64,000 nt of DNA from Caldivirga sp. (lineage in GTDB: Archaea; Thermoproteota; Thermoprotei; Thermoproteales; Thermocladiaceae). The first letter of the stretch is position 1. The number at the start of each line of letters is the position of its first letter. The position numbers and the translations under genes are program-made. Location of the stretch: positions 1 through 64,000 of the forward strand of contig NZ_JAGDXD010000014.1 of assembly GCF_023256255.1 (NCBI RefSeq), read 5' to 3'. The notes below the pieces were generated by a model that was not told the origin of the DNA, did not search any database, and saw only the letters and a list, made by a program, of their open reading frames with translations. Positions 16,837 to 24,907 of the stretch are shown here, in pieces.

Positions 16837-17844
16837 TTAGGAGTCCCCCTTAATGTTACTACCCAGCCACATCTCCATTACACCATCTGGTATAGTTAAA
16901 TCACCCTTGAAGTACCGCTCACCGCTACGACTCTTAACTACTACGCCTGGTTCACCATCAATTACCCTGCCGATGATTGATGCGTTTATTCTCATTTCCC
17001 TTAATTTCTCAATGAGTTTGCCTGCTTCATTTTCCTTAACACCTATTAATAATGATCCTGAGGAGAGCACTGTTAATGGGTTAAGATTAAAGGCATCAAG
17101 TACCTTTTTTGTTATTGGTAATACTGGAATATTGTCCTCATCAACGATTATTAGCTTCCCTGAAGAATACGCCATTTCAAGCAAACCTTGTAAGACTCCA
17201 CCCTCGGTTGGATCATGCATTGACGTAGCGTACTCAGCTGCAGTGAGGGCATCATTAACCACAGACACCATTTTATAGAGGCCTTCAGCCTCCTTAAACT
17301 CCTCCTCACTTAAAACACTCATTAACTTATCCTTGAAGTCGCTGGCTAAGACCGCCGTGGCTTCTAAGGCAGCGTACTTAGTCATAACTACAACGTCACC
17401 TGCTCTTAAGCCCCCTGTCCTTATGAACCTATCACCAACACCAATGACTGTTGTTACTGCAATAGGCCTAGTCACAGTATCGGACTTTTCAGTGTGTCCA
17501 CCTACTAGGGATGCATTAAGTTCAATTAATGCATCATTAACCTGTCTCATTATTCTAACGACATCATTCTCACTTGAATCAACAGGTAGTATTAATGCTA
17601 GTAAAAACCATCTAGGCCTAACACCCCTAGTTGCAATATCATTAGCAGCCACATGAACCGCTAACCAACCCAGTAAGTTACTTGAACCAGTAACTGGGTC
17701 AGTATGAACAGCCATATAGGAGCCATTAATTCTAATAACAGCTGCGTCTTCGCCAATGCCTGGACCTAAAACAACACTATTATCATGCGCACCCAGCATC
17801 GTTAAAATCTCCCTCTCAATGAAAGTGTTACTGAACTTAACCAT
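16837..17844 (-). CDS. PurM-like AIR synthase-related ATPase/kinase-fold protein (HypE/ThiL/SelD superfamily)
   Basis: 335 aa from ATG 17842-17844. The superfamily's N-terminal phosphate-binding region reads GPGIGEDAAVIRI, then HTDPVTGSSNLLGWLAVHVAANDIATRGVRPRW with the metal/ATP Asp residues. A Gly-rich GGHTEKS segment and MHDPTEGGVLQGL complete the PurM-like core. It lacks the HypE C-terminal PRIC-type cysteine, so it is not a standard HypE. It may be an archaeal AIR-synthase-related protein of unknown substrate. No hydrogenase maturation genes adjoin it. Confidence 0.78.
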   Translation of the reverse strand: MVKFSNTFIEREILTMLGAHDNSVVLGPGIGEDAAVIRINGSYMAVHTDPVTGSSNLLGWLAVHVAANDIATRGVRPRWFLLALILPVDSSENDVVRIMRQVNDALIELNASLVGGHTEKSDTVTRPIAVTTVIGVGDRFIRTGGLRAGDVVVMTKYAALEATAVLASDFKDKLMSVLSEEEFKEAEGLYKMVSVVNDALTAAEYATSMHDPTEGGVLQGLLEMAYSSGKLIIVDEDNIPVLPITKKVLDAFNLNPLTVLSSGSLLIGVKENEAGKLIEKLREMRINASIIGRVIDGEPGVVVKSRSGERYFKGDLTIPDGVMEMWLGSNIKGDS

Positions 17845-18017
17845 GTGAAACTTAGGTTATTTTAAGCCTATTAAGTGTTTAATTTCATCAAAAACATCAA
17901 TACTTCAAAGGGGACTAAGTATATTTATTTTACCCTAATGAGGCCAAGAAACCTAACTGAAGGAGGGGATAATTAAACCTCTTTGGGCATGTATTAAAAG
18001 AATCAGGATACAGATAC

Positions 18018-18026
18018 CTTTATATT
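18018..18026 (+). promoter_or_regulatory. TATA-like box for the DUF1641 gene
   Basis: CTTTATATT lies 23-31 nt before ATG 18049 and excludes the in-frame upstream ATG at 18025. Confidence 0.5.
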
Positions 18027-18048
18027 GGTTATATTTAATCCTCTAGTT

Positions 18049-18411
18049 ATGAGTCAAGCCGACTTCAATGATTTAATTAACGCTGTGGCAGTTGCCTTAT
18101 CTCAGATGAGTAAAGATGAGTTAAGCTCAACAGTACAAGAGGCTGTTCAATGTGTACTTTGTTCTCTTTATGGGGTATCATCAAATGTTAAACATGAGGT
18201 TAAACCCATTAATGGACTTGAGGACATATTAAGGGCATTGAATGATCCATATGTTAGGAAAGGCATAGGATTACTCATTGAATTACTTAGAAGTATGGGT
18301 AAGTGCCTTGATACTGCAGAGAAGGTTAAGAAAATGAACGAGAATGGTACATGCAACATTAATTTACCCTGCCACATAATAGCCCATGGTAATGGTGCAA
18401 ACACTACCTAG
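18049..18411 (+). CDS. DUF1641-family protein
   Basis: 120 aa from ATG 18049. The helical core has LEDILRALNDPYVRKGIGLLIELLRSMGKCL, which matches the DUF1641 pattern (RAL.DP.V..G...LLELLR..G). In other archaea and bacteria DUF1641 genes accompany sulfide:quinone-type or formate dehydrogenase-like oxidoreductases. None is adjacent here. Five cysteines (QCVLC, GKCL, GTCNINLPCH) are unusual for a small protein and could bind metal or act in redox chemistry. Role unknown. Confidence 0.65.
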   Translation: MSQADFNDLINAVAVALSQMSKDELSSTVQEAVQCVLCSLYGVSSNVKHEVKPINGLEDILRALNDPYVRKGIGLLIELLRSMGKCLDTAEKVKKMNENGTCNINLPCHIIAHGNGANTT

Positions 18412-18480
18412 TGATCGCGAAAATGAGTTAATTTAAGTGCAATTTAGCATTATCAATAATGTGGTGGCAAGGTACCTTAC

Positions 18481-19362
18481 TTAAGCGCTGATGAATAGTA
18501 ATAGTGAACTAAGCATTAAACCAGTTAAGGTTAATCCCATTGCCAGTAGGCTTAATTCCCTAAAACCCCTTAGGTTACCGTTAAGAACCCTAATGGAGAG
18601 ATTTACCATTAGTGCATCAGTCAATACAACGAATGACGTAAATATTAAGCTGAATTTACCTAACACCACCATTGATACCGCAATAAGTGGTACTGATGAT
18701 GCAACCGCAATCAACATAATTACTGAACCCACCCTATTAGCTACCTCAGGCCCATACTTAGTGGCTATTGTTGATATACCGGCCTTTAAGTCACCATCAT
18801 GGTCTAGGGAACCCTTAACTATCTCTCTACCTAAGGTTGCAATGAATGATGTAAGAAAGAGCAACAGCATAAATTCCAGTACCTGATACTTAATCATAAT
18901 TACTGACGCTAAGCCATATAAGTACGTTAATGAAGTCACTAAAGCGACTAAGATATTATTAATCACTGCAACACGCTTAAGCCTTGAATTATACAAATAA
19001 CCAAGTATCAACGCTGAAAGCAATACAGCTAGAGAGAACAGGTTAGTTAACCCCATTAACACTGGTATTACTTGAATAAGTGATAATGCAAGTGAAATTA
19101 AGGCTACCCATGAAGCTTCCTTGAGGGAGATAACGCCTGTAATTAAGGGTGCATTAGGTCTATTTAACCTATCCTCATTAATGTTATGAATATCATTAGT
19201 TACGAATAAGAATACCTCTGCGAAAAATGAGGATAATAGTAGGGTTAAGGCTACGTAGCCATTACGGCCACCAGACACGTAGTATGAAGATACAACGGTT
19301 ATGGCTGTTAATAATCCATGCTCCATCCTACCTAACCTAATAATGCCAGTAACCTTACTCAT
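18481..19362 (-). CDS. UbiA-type prenyltransferase, likely DGGGP synthase
   Basis: 293 aa from ATG 19360-19362, with a TATA-like CTTAAATA about 24 nt upstream. About 8-9 membrane helices. The two Asp-rich UbiA motifs are present as TNDIHNINEDRLNRPNAPL and GREIVKGSLDHDGDLKAG. The second, with REI.KD/KG and D..GD, is typical of digeranylgeranylglyceryl phosphate synthase. That enzyme adds the second geranylgeranyl chain to GGGP in archaeal membrane lipid synthesis. It works downstream of the GGGP synthase at 50850-51662. A quinone prenyltransferase is less likely. Confidence 0.85.
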   Translation of the reverse strand: MSKVTGIIRLGRMEHGLLTAITVVSSYYVSGGRNGYVALTLLLSSFFAEVFLFVTNDIHNINEDRLNRPNAPLITGVISLKEASWVALISLALSLIQVIPVLMGLTNLFSLAVLLSALILGYLYNSRLKRVAVINNILVALVTSLTYLYGLASVIMIKYQVLEFMLLLFLTSFIATLGREIVKGSLDHDGDLKAGISTIATKYGPEVANRVGSVIMLIAVASSVPLIAVSMVVLGKFSLIFTSFVVLTDALMVNLSIRVLNGNLRGFRELSLLAMGLTLTGLMLSSLLLFISA

Positions 19363-19611
19363 TGCTTAAGGCGCCTAAGTTCATTATTTAAGCATTGGTG
19401 AGCATTAAACCATAATCATAGTTTCCTCTTCATAAAAGCTAAAAGAAGCCTCACCATGAATGGTAGGGATGAGTTTATCAGCCCATATTGTATTTTAGGA
19501 GCCGATGCGTAATGAGCTTAATAGACAATTAGCCATACACCACGAGTTAATGAACTGCTACGAATAATTATGCTACCTCCATGAAGGGGTACGTAAACCA
19601 TAAAAGATACC

Positions 19612-19710
19612 CTAGGGTATAACCCTTACTCTTCAGGACGAGGGAGCCACTGGCCTGAGGAAAGTGTCAAGTTGTAAAAGCTATAAGTCCCGCAGGCACC
19701 CACACCCTAG
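19612..19710 (+). ncRNA. Possible small structured RNA upstream of the 112-aa gene
   Basis: A GC-rich island in AT-rich DNA. CTAGGGT (19612-19618) can pair with ACCCTAG (19704-19710) to close it. Inside are CAGG/CCTG (19634-19637 with 19653-19656) and the string CTGAGGAAAGTGTC, which recalls conserved region I of RNase P RNA. A TATA-like CATAAAAGA lies near 19599. Against this, no conserved region V partner is visible, the span is very short, and GCTATAAG at 19680-19687 fits a promoter for the following gene. Low confidence. Confidence 0.2.
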
Positions 19711-19712
19711 TA

Positions 19713-20051
19713 ATGCAGCCTACTGACCCAATAGTGGTGGAGTATATTAATGAGTTAATGAGGAGGGGGCTTAGGCAATATGTTGACTTAATAATACCTA
19801 GTGATGATGTGTTTAAGATTGGTAGGGAGTATGCTGAATCTAGAAGGAGCTACGCTGAACTGCTTGATTCGCTCACACAGTACGTTAAGCCTAGGATTAA
19901 TAGTGATGTTGCTGAACACGTGGTTAAGAACTACATCGGTAACGTTAACGTTGACTACGTTGACATAGTAGCTAGGAGCGTGGCTAAATGGTACATTAGC
20001 ATACTTAGGTTATTCAACGTAGTCTCCTTCTCTGGATACCAGCCTCCTTAA
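19713..20051 (+). CDS. Hypothetical protein, 112 aa
   Basis: Not recognised. The ATG at 19713 has a TATA-like GCTATAAG (19680-19687) about 29 nt upstream. The sequence is soluble and alpha-helical with many charged residues (EYINELMRRGLRQYVDL, AEHVVKNYIGNVNVDYVDIVARSVAKWY). It overlaps the convergent gene at 20010-20921 by 42 nt at their 3' ends. Its codon use matches neighbours. Confidence 0.6.
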   Translation: MQPTDPIVVEYINELMRRGLRQYVDLIIPSDDVFKIGREYAESRRSYAELLDSLTQYVKPRINSDVAEHVVKNYIGNVNVDYVDIVARSVAKWYISILRLFNVVSFSGYQPP

Positions 20052-20921
20052 CCTACTCATCCTTAGGCCTGACTCATTAATCAGCTTCTCAAGGTAGTCA
20101 AAGCCCATTAAGATCACTGAGTCCTTTACCCTAACCCCATTACCGCCCGTTATTATTAACACAGTGTTGAATTTCCTATAGTATGGGTCCCACATAGTGG
20201 GCTTACCCTGAATCCTAATTAAGTACCTGCCGAAACCGTAAACCTCAAGGTCACTTACTCTCTTGCCTGGAACAACCAAGTAGCCCATTCTCCTTAATCC
20301 ACTCCAAAGCATGTAAGTAACCTCCATGCTTCTAACTGGCCTCACAGACCTACTGCCAATTAGGCTTACTGACCCTAGTATTTTCTTTAAAGATTCCCCA
20401 GCAATCATGATCCTGTAGTACTTTGGTTCATTTAAGTAGTCAACCTTAAGTTTAACAGCATCCTTAAGGTTATTATCAAGGGACACAACCATTGGGTTAA
20501 TGCCCATACTCCTAAGCCTACTAATCCTGTATAGGTCCTTTCTACTCGCCTTATACCCAATTATAATCACTGGCGCGTGGAAAGTACCCATACTTATTGT
20601 TAAGTCTACCGGCTGGCCGTAGAGCATTGGTGAAACATACCCAGATAAGCCCATTTCCTCAAGGGATTCCCTGAGTAGAAATGGCAAAACCTTCTCTATA
20701 CTACCCCTCCCAGGCATGTGTTGATTTATATTACTCATAAGTCTACTCATTATTCTTTCCCTATAGGATAATACTAGGCGCTCTGCTAACTCATCAGAGT
20801 ACCCACTCTTCACGTAGTAGCCTAACTCACTTACAACATCATCAACTACATCCTCAGGAATATCATCAACCATAACCATTTCCTCCACTAATTTCCTAAC
20901 CTTCAACTTAAGCTCCCTCAT
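20010..20921 (-). CDS. Hypothetical protein, 303 aa
   Basis: Not recognised. 303 aa from ATG 20919-20921. The N-terminal third is helical and charged (KLKVRKLVEEMVMVDDIPEDVVDDVVSELG). The middle and C-terminal parts alternate beta-strand and loop with many Arg residues (SLIGSRSVRPVRSMEV, VRVKDSVILMGFDYLEKL), which suggests a nucleic-acid-binding or nuclease-like fold, but no catalytic motif is clear. It converges on the 112-aa gene and diverges from the methyltransferase at 20992. Confidence 0.6.
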   Translation of the reverse strand: MRELKLKVRKLVEEMVMVDDIPEDVVDDVVSELGYYVKSGYSDELAERLVLSYRERIMSRLMSNINQHMPGRGSIEKVLPFLLRESLEEMGLSGYVSPMLYGQPVDLTISMGTFHAPVIIIGYKASRKDLYRISRLRSMGINPMVVSLDNNLKDAVKLKVDYLNEPKYYRIMIAGESLKKILGSVSLIGSRSVRPVRSMEVTYMLWSGLRRMGYLVVPGKRVSDLEVYGFGRYLIRIQGKPTMWDPYYRKFNTVLIITGGNGVRVKDSVILMGFDYLEKLINESGLRMSRLRRLVSREGDYVE

Positions 20922-20991
20922 TACTGGTGCTTAAGCTACCAATGCAACGTGAGCTTTAAAACCGTTTTTCTAAAATACCTAGGATCAAATA

Positions 20992-21741
20992 TTGAGGATC
21001 ATTAACTTTAAACCGAAATCAAGCAGCACGTACACTTACTGGGACATTAAAGAGGAATCAGTAATAGTGAAGTATATGCATGAGCAGTGTAAACCCCTCT
21101 TTATTAAGAATGGTGAATCACTTACTAGACTTTACATAGAGTCAGGTGGCCATAGTTACAAACTATGCTCCTCGAATAGGGGGTGGGCACCAACATTAGT
21201 GATTGATGGGATCGTAATGCACACCGTTATGAATGACCCATTAAAGTACAGTTACGTTAAGATAAGTGGGGTAAGGATACGTGGGGTTGTCCTAGACTGC
21301 TGCACTGGATTAGGGTACACTACCTTAGTAGCACTTAGGAAGGGCGCTAGGAGGGTTGTAACAGTGGAGGCTGATGATAATGTTATTGAATTAGCGAGCT
21401 ACAATCCCTGGAGCATCCACTTGGCTGATCCAAGGGTTGACTTAATGCTTGGGGATATTTATGAAGTCTCCGGGTGGATTAGGGATTCCGCATTTGATGT
21501 TATAATCCATGACCCACCTAGACCCACTAAAAGATTCACTGCACTGTACTCTGAGGAGCTTTATAGGATTTACAGTAGGTTACTGAGGAAGGGTGGTTTA
21601 CTGTACCACTATGTGCCAATGACTGGGGTTAAGTATAGGGGGCGTAATGTTAGGCGTGGGGTTATTGAAAGGTTAAGGAGCGTAGGCTTCATTATAATTG
21701 GTGAGAATGAGTATGGCTTATTAGCCAGGAAGGGTAGTTAA
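20992..21741 (+). CDS. Archaeal class I SAM-dependent methyltransferase (COG2521-like)
   Basis: 249 aa from TTG 20992. Motif I is VLDCCTGLGYTTLVALRKGA, the acidic end of strand 2 is VVTVEAD, and motif IV is DVIIHDPPRPTKRF. This set (DCCTGLGYT plus HDPPR) matches the predicted archaeal methyltransferases of COG2521. The DPPR motif resembles enzymes acting on amino groups of bases, but the target is unknown. The N-terminal ~70 residues may form a substrate-binding domain. No start closer to motif I is better. Confidence 0.78.
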   Translation: MRIINFKPKSSSTYTYWDIKEESVIVKYMHEQCKPLFIKNGESLTRLYIESGGHSYKLCSSNRGWAPTLVIDGIVMHTVMNDPLKYSYVKISGVRIRGVVLDCCTGLGYTTLVALRKGARRVVTVEADDNVIELASYNPWSIHLADPRVDLMLGDIYEVSGWIRDSAFDVIIHDPPRPTKRFTALYSEELYRIYSRLLRKGGLLYHYVPMTGVKYRGRNVRRGVIERLRSVGFIIIGENEYGLLARKGS

Positions 21742-21758
21742 CAATATTGAAAAGCATC

Positions 21759-22964
21759 CTAATACCAAATGCCAAGTATATCAACCTCAATGGGAATAAC
21801 CTTAACACCCAATGTACCTGATATCGATGGTTCTGTCCCCTCACTCGTAATAAACCTTCTTATACTGAAGCCACCTTGCGTATCTATTATTAATTCAAGG
21901 ACGCTGCCGGATACAGGGATCACCTTTAAACCGTAAATTAACTTAACCCTTTTACCTCTACCCATGCTTTGCCTAATCTGCCTATTACTGAAGTAATCCT
22001 CAAGGCTCTTTAACTGTTCATCATTGACATTACCGTATAATTTGACTAGGACCCTGTAAACCCTTCTTAATTCACCCGCCTTGGACTTAATTTCCCTAAC
22101 CTGAACCTTACCTGCCGCCTTAAGGTTAAGTAGCTGAACTCCATTTTTGATAATAGTACCTTCACGTATATTTCTGCTTAGTGGCCTAATAGCCTCAATA
22201 ACCATTGGCCTTCCTAACCCAAGCACCCTCACCTCAGGTCCCTCAACACCAGCGAAGTGAAGCACCACATCCAGTGGCTTTAACTCAATTACAGTTTCCT
22301 TAGCAACACTTGCCACTGAAGCATCCCCAACCTGTGGTATTCCTCTAATTAATTTCCTATACCTAGCCTCAATGTAGACTGGCATTACTTCAACACTTAC
22401 TGAACCATCACCGGTATTTACCCTCACCACTACGTCAGGATTCAACCTACTATACCTTTTACCTAGGCTATCCGCCAATGCTTTACCAATCATCCTGTTT
22501 ATCTCCCTCTTAATCGATTCACTGCTTGTTATGCCTAATTCCGTTGATACCTTAACCTCATTATCAATTATCATTCTACTAACCACCGAACCCACTTGAA
22601 AACTACCGAACTCAATACCCTGTTCATTAATTATCTCCTTAACCCTATTAACAATACTATTAATATTGATTTTATCAAATAGATTACCGCAGATGAAGCA
22701 TGACTGTGGTTCAACAGCCTTACCTATTCTCCTCATGAATAATAAGCTCCCCCTATGTCCACTTCTAGCTAGTGCAGTGAGGACACCCTCATCATACGTA
22801 CCGGCTGAGGAGTTTAAAGCCTCCATGAAAAGCACGTTCTTTATAGACCTACCACGCTCCTCATTACTAATCATGAAGCCCCTTGAAGCAAATAACCTAC
22901 CTAAGCAGTGGTCACATAATGGGTACTTTAACAGCGCTTTCTTAGCCTCCTCAATTATACTCAT
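21759..22964 (-). CDS. pus10: Divergent Pus10-family tRNA pseudouridine synthase with altered catalytic motifs
   Basis: 401 aa from ATG 22962-22964. The N-terminal zinc-binding part has CDHCLGRLFA and CFIC, followed by the THUMP-like region. The C-terminal half aligns by eye with the Pus10 catalytic domain (PVYIEARYRKLIRGIPQ, VLGLGRPMVIEAIRPLSR). Canonical Pus10 reads GREDVDVRMLG, with the catalytic Asp after Glu. Here it is GVEGPEVRVLG, with Gly at residue 242. The later GGTYxKEF motif is GGFSIRRF, so the conserved Tyr is also lost. Pus10 makes pseudouridine 54/55 in archaeal tRNA. This copy may be inactive, a binding protein, or changed in chemistry. Confidence 0.82.
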   Translation of the reverse strand: MSIIEEAKKALLKYPLCDHCLGRLFASRGFMISNEERGRSIKNVLFMEALNSSAGTYDEGVLTALARSGHRGSLLFMRRIGKAVEPQSCFICGNLFDKININSIVNRVKEIINEQGIEFGSFQVGSVVSRMIIDNEVKVSTELGITSSESIKREINRMIGKALADSLGKRYSRLNPDVVVRVNTGDGSVSVEVMPVYIEARYRKLIRGIPQVGDASVASVAKETVIELKPLDVVLHFAGVEGPEVRVLGLGRPMVIEAIRPLSRNIREGTIIKNGVQLLNLKAAGKVQVREIKSKAGELRRVYRVLVKLYGNVNDEQLKSLEDYFSNRQIRQSMGRGKRVKLIYGLKVIPVSGSVLELIIDTQGGFSIRRFITSEGTEPSISGTLGVKVIPIEVDILGIWY

Positions 22965-23043
22965 ATGTGTTAATCGTGAATTAGGCTAAGTTAATAACTA
23001 TTCCCGAAACTTAGGTTCAAGCCTATTTCCGTTTGTCCCTACA

Positions 23044-23052
23044 CTTTTATTT
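23044..23052 (+). promoter_or_regulatory. TATA-like box for the candidate ncRNA
   Basis: CTTTTATTT lies about 18-26 nt before the predicted 5' end of the folded RNA at about 23066-23070. No protein start follows at leaderless distance. Confidence 0.45.
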
Positions 23053-23065
23053 CAATCATGGTTGA

Positions 23066-23184
23066 GTGTGGGGGGCTTGGTCCTCGGCCACATGTTCATC
23101 ACGTATGGGTCATGGGGTCCAGTTGAGGCCAATGGCATGGGCCTCCCATCTCCACCATCACCCCCACACCTTAGGGCAGTGCCC
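23066..23184 (+). ncRNA. Candidate structured non-coding RNA of unknown class
   Basis: A GC-rich island between the divergent Pus10 and kinase-like genes. A 9-bp helix closes it: GTGTGGGGG (23066-23074) with CCCCCACAC (23161-23169). Inside, TTGG-CCTC (23077-23085, one bulged T) pairs with GAGGCCAA (23125-23132). Within that, CC-CATG (88-94) pairs with CATGGG (23111-23116). A further hairpin ATGGG-CCT-CCCAT spans 23137-23149, with TGG/CCA outside it. A small hairpin GGGC-AGT-GCCC follows at 23174-23184. A TATA-like box sits correctly upstream. I see no tRNA T-loop, no box C/D, no SRP or 5S motif, and no RNase P region I. The 3' end is uncertain. Confidence 0.5.
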
Positions 23185-23463
23185 ACATCGGTGCGGGAGA
23201 TCAGTAAAACCAAACACGAACAAATATGAAAAGACTTCTATTAACGTAAAAGGATTCAGCCCATTCATCACTATACTTAATCCTACATTCCGCCATCTAC
23301 TTATTCTAACTTTTCCCACTCTATAGTGCACTCTCAGAAATACGCAATATCTATGTAAGTGAATAAGAGCCTTAACCTAAATCTAAGGGAAAACACCTAA
23401 AAATAAAGATATTCATAGTAGCTAAGAAAAACATGTCGTGGCTTTAAAAACCACCAATTAAGA

Positions 23464-24207
23464 GTGTTACTAGTGTACGAATTGTTCATTAAATTATGCA
23501 GTAATATTGGCTGCCCAAGTAGTTATAGTGAGGAAGTACTTAAGCAATTAAGGAATCTAGGAGTTACTGAGTTGGTTAATGAGGGGCCTGTTGAATTCAT
23601 AGGTGGCCTTAGACTACTTGGTAAGGGGCAGAATAGCTTCGTTTTTAAGTGCAAAATCAGGAACCTTGAAGGCTACTACGCATGTAAGGTAAGGAGGTTT
23701 GATTCATCAAGGCCTAGCCTACTTAATGAGGCGTACAGTGTTAAGTTAGCTAATGAGGTTAACGTGGGTCCTCTTTTAATTAACTACACCAGTGATGTCT
23801 TAGTTATGGAGTACGTTAACGGGGTACCACTAGGTGCATATCTTAAGCAGGCTGATTACGATTCAATTAAGGCAGTGGTTAAGGATTTATTAATGCAGGG
23901 TTTTAAACTTGATTCAATAGGGTTAATTCACGGTGAGTTAAGTAGGATTCGGGAACACGTAATTATTAGTAATAGGGTTTATATAATTGACTTCGAGAGT
24001 GCAAGTAGGCTTACTAAATCAACAACTAATGTTACTCAACTCACTAGTGCACTCATGCTTAGTAAAGGAACAATACAGGCTAAGGTTAAGGAGGCCCTTG
24101 GCCTGCGGGACGCCAATACGTTAATTAAACTACTTCAATTATATAAGGTTAAGCCAAGTCAAGATTCATTTAACCTAATTCTTAGATTCCTAGGCTTACT
24201 AAATTAA
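23464..24207 (+). CDS. Archaeal Ser/Thr protein kinase-like protein (COG2112-like)
   Basis: 247 aa from GTG 23464. A GTG at 23473 suits the TATA-like CTTTAAAAA near 23440 slightly better. Kinase landmarks run in order: LGKGQNSFVFK (Gly loop), YYACKVRR (ATP Lys), VLVMEYVNG (hinge), GLIHGELSRIREHVII (catalytic loop) and VYIIDFESAS (metal loop). The catalytic HxD is HGE here, and DFG is DFE. I recall HGxLS..HV as a trait of this archaeal family, so activity cannot be excluded. A 40-residue helical N-terminus precedes the fold. The phosphorylation target is unknown. Confidence 0.72.
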   Translation: MLLVYELFIKLCSNIGCPSSYSEEVLKQLRNLGVTELVNEGPVEFIGGLRLLGKGQNSFVFKCKIRNLEGYYACKVRRFDSSRPSLLNEAYSVKLANEVNVGPLLINYTSDVLVMEYVNGVPLGAYLKQADYDSIKAVVKDLLMQGFKLDSIGLIHGELSRIREHVIISNRVYIIDFESASRLTKSTTNVTQLTSALMLSKGTIQAKVKEALGLRDANTLIKLLQLYKVKPSQDSFNLILRFLGLLN

Positions 24208-24350
24208 GGTGTAGGGAGTGCTTATTCACATGTAATTATGATAATGGGATGCGGACCTATAGTGAGTTATTCACTTAAAATGCACCCTAATGCGTACTAG
24301 TGATTAATGTTTAGAAAACCTTATTAACGATTATTAAATACTCCTAATGT

Positions 24351-24821
24351 ATGCAGGAGGATAAATGCGTCTTCATTGGTGTAAGGGTCATTGCTGGTCA
24401 AGAGTATAATGTTGCAGCTATAATTAGGACCAGACTGGAGTTGATGGAGAAGGATAAGAAGAAGTACTATAATGTACCATCCATAGTTGTTCCACCTAAT
24501 GTACAGGGGCAAGTGTACCTAGAGACACCGCACTCTTATGTGGCTATTGACTTATCAACAGGTATAAAGCAATACAGGGGGTTAATGATGGGTAAAGTTC
24601 CTTTAAGTGAATTAATGAAGATGATTAAGAGGGAGATTAAGGTTCAGATTAATGATGTTGTGGAGATAATAACGGAACCATTCAGGGGCTTTAAGGCTAA
24701 GGTAGTTGATGTTGATGAGAAGAGTAACACCGTTAAACTCCTACTATTCGATACTGCAACCAATATACCGGTAACATTACCCATTAAGTCAGTTAGAGTC
24801 ATTGAGGAGAAGCAGCAATAA
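24351..24821 (+). CDS. spt5: Transcription elongation factor Spt5 (NusG-like)
   Basis: 156 aa from ATG 24351, with a TATA-like CCTTATTAAC near 24319. Residues about 5-90 form the NGN domain (VFIGVRVIAGQEYNVAAII, then GQVYLETPH and YRGLMMGKVPLSE). Residues about 98-150 form the KOW domain (NDVVEIITEPFRGFKAKVVDVDEKSNTVKLLL). It binds the RNA polymerase clamp with Spt4 and raises processivity. Length and domain order match archaeal Spt5. It stands alone here, not beside secE or ribosomal proteins L11/L1. Confidence 0.93.
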   Translation: MQEDKCVFIGVRVIAGQEYNVAAIIRTRLELMEKDKKKYYNVPSIVVPPNVQGQVYLETPHSYVAIDLSTGIKQYRGLMMGKVPLSELMKMIKREIKVQINDVVEIITEPFRGFKAKVVDVDEKSNTVKLLLFDTATNIPVTLPIKSVRVIEEKQQ

Positions 24822-24907
24822 TTGGTTAACTGCATGTGCCCTTAATTGATCTTTATTTCGTAAGCTTTCTTGGCTAGGCATAAGGCTATATTGTTAAGAA
24901 ACAAGGC

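Noticed and set aside
16837-17844. HypE hydrogenase maturation protein
   Set aside because: The C-terminal cysteine motif of HypE is absent and no hydrogenase gene adjoins it.
22990-23040. T-arm-like string GGTTCAAGCC that might mark a tRNA
   Set aside because: The flanking bases do not form a 5-bp T stem and no acceptor or anticodon arm is present.
23066-23326. Plus-strand frame of 86 aa over the structured RNA candidate
   Set aside because: Its composition (Trp, His, Cys, Pro-rich) is the by-product of GC-rich RNA-type sequence. The nested helices and TATA-like box favour an RNA.
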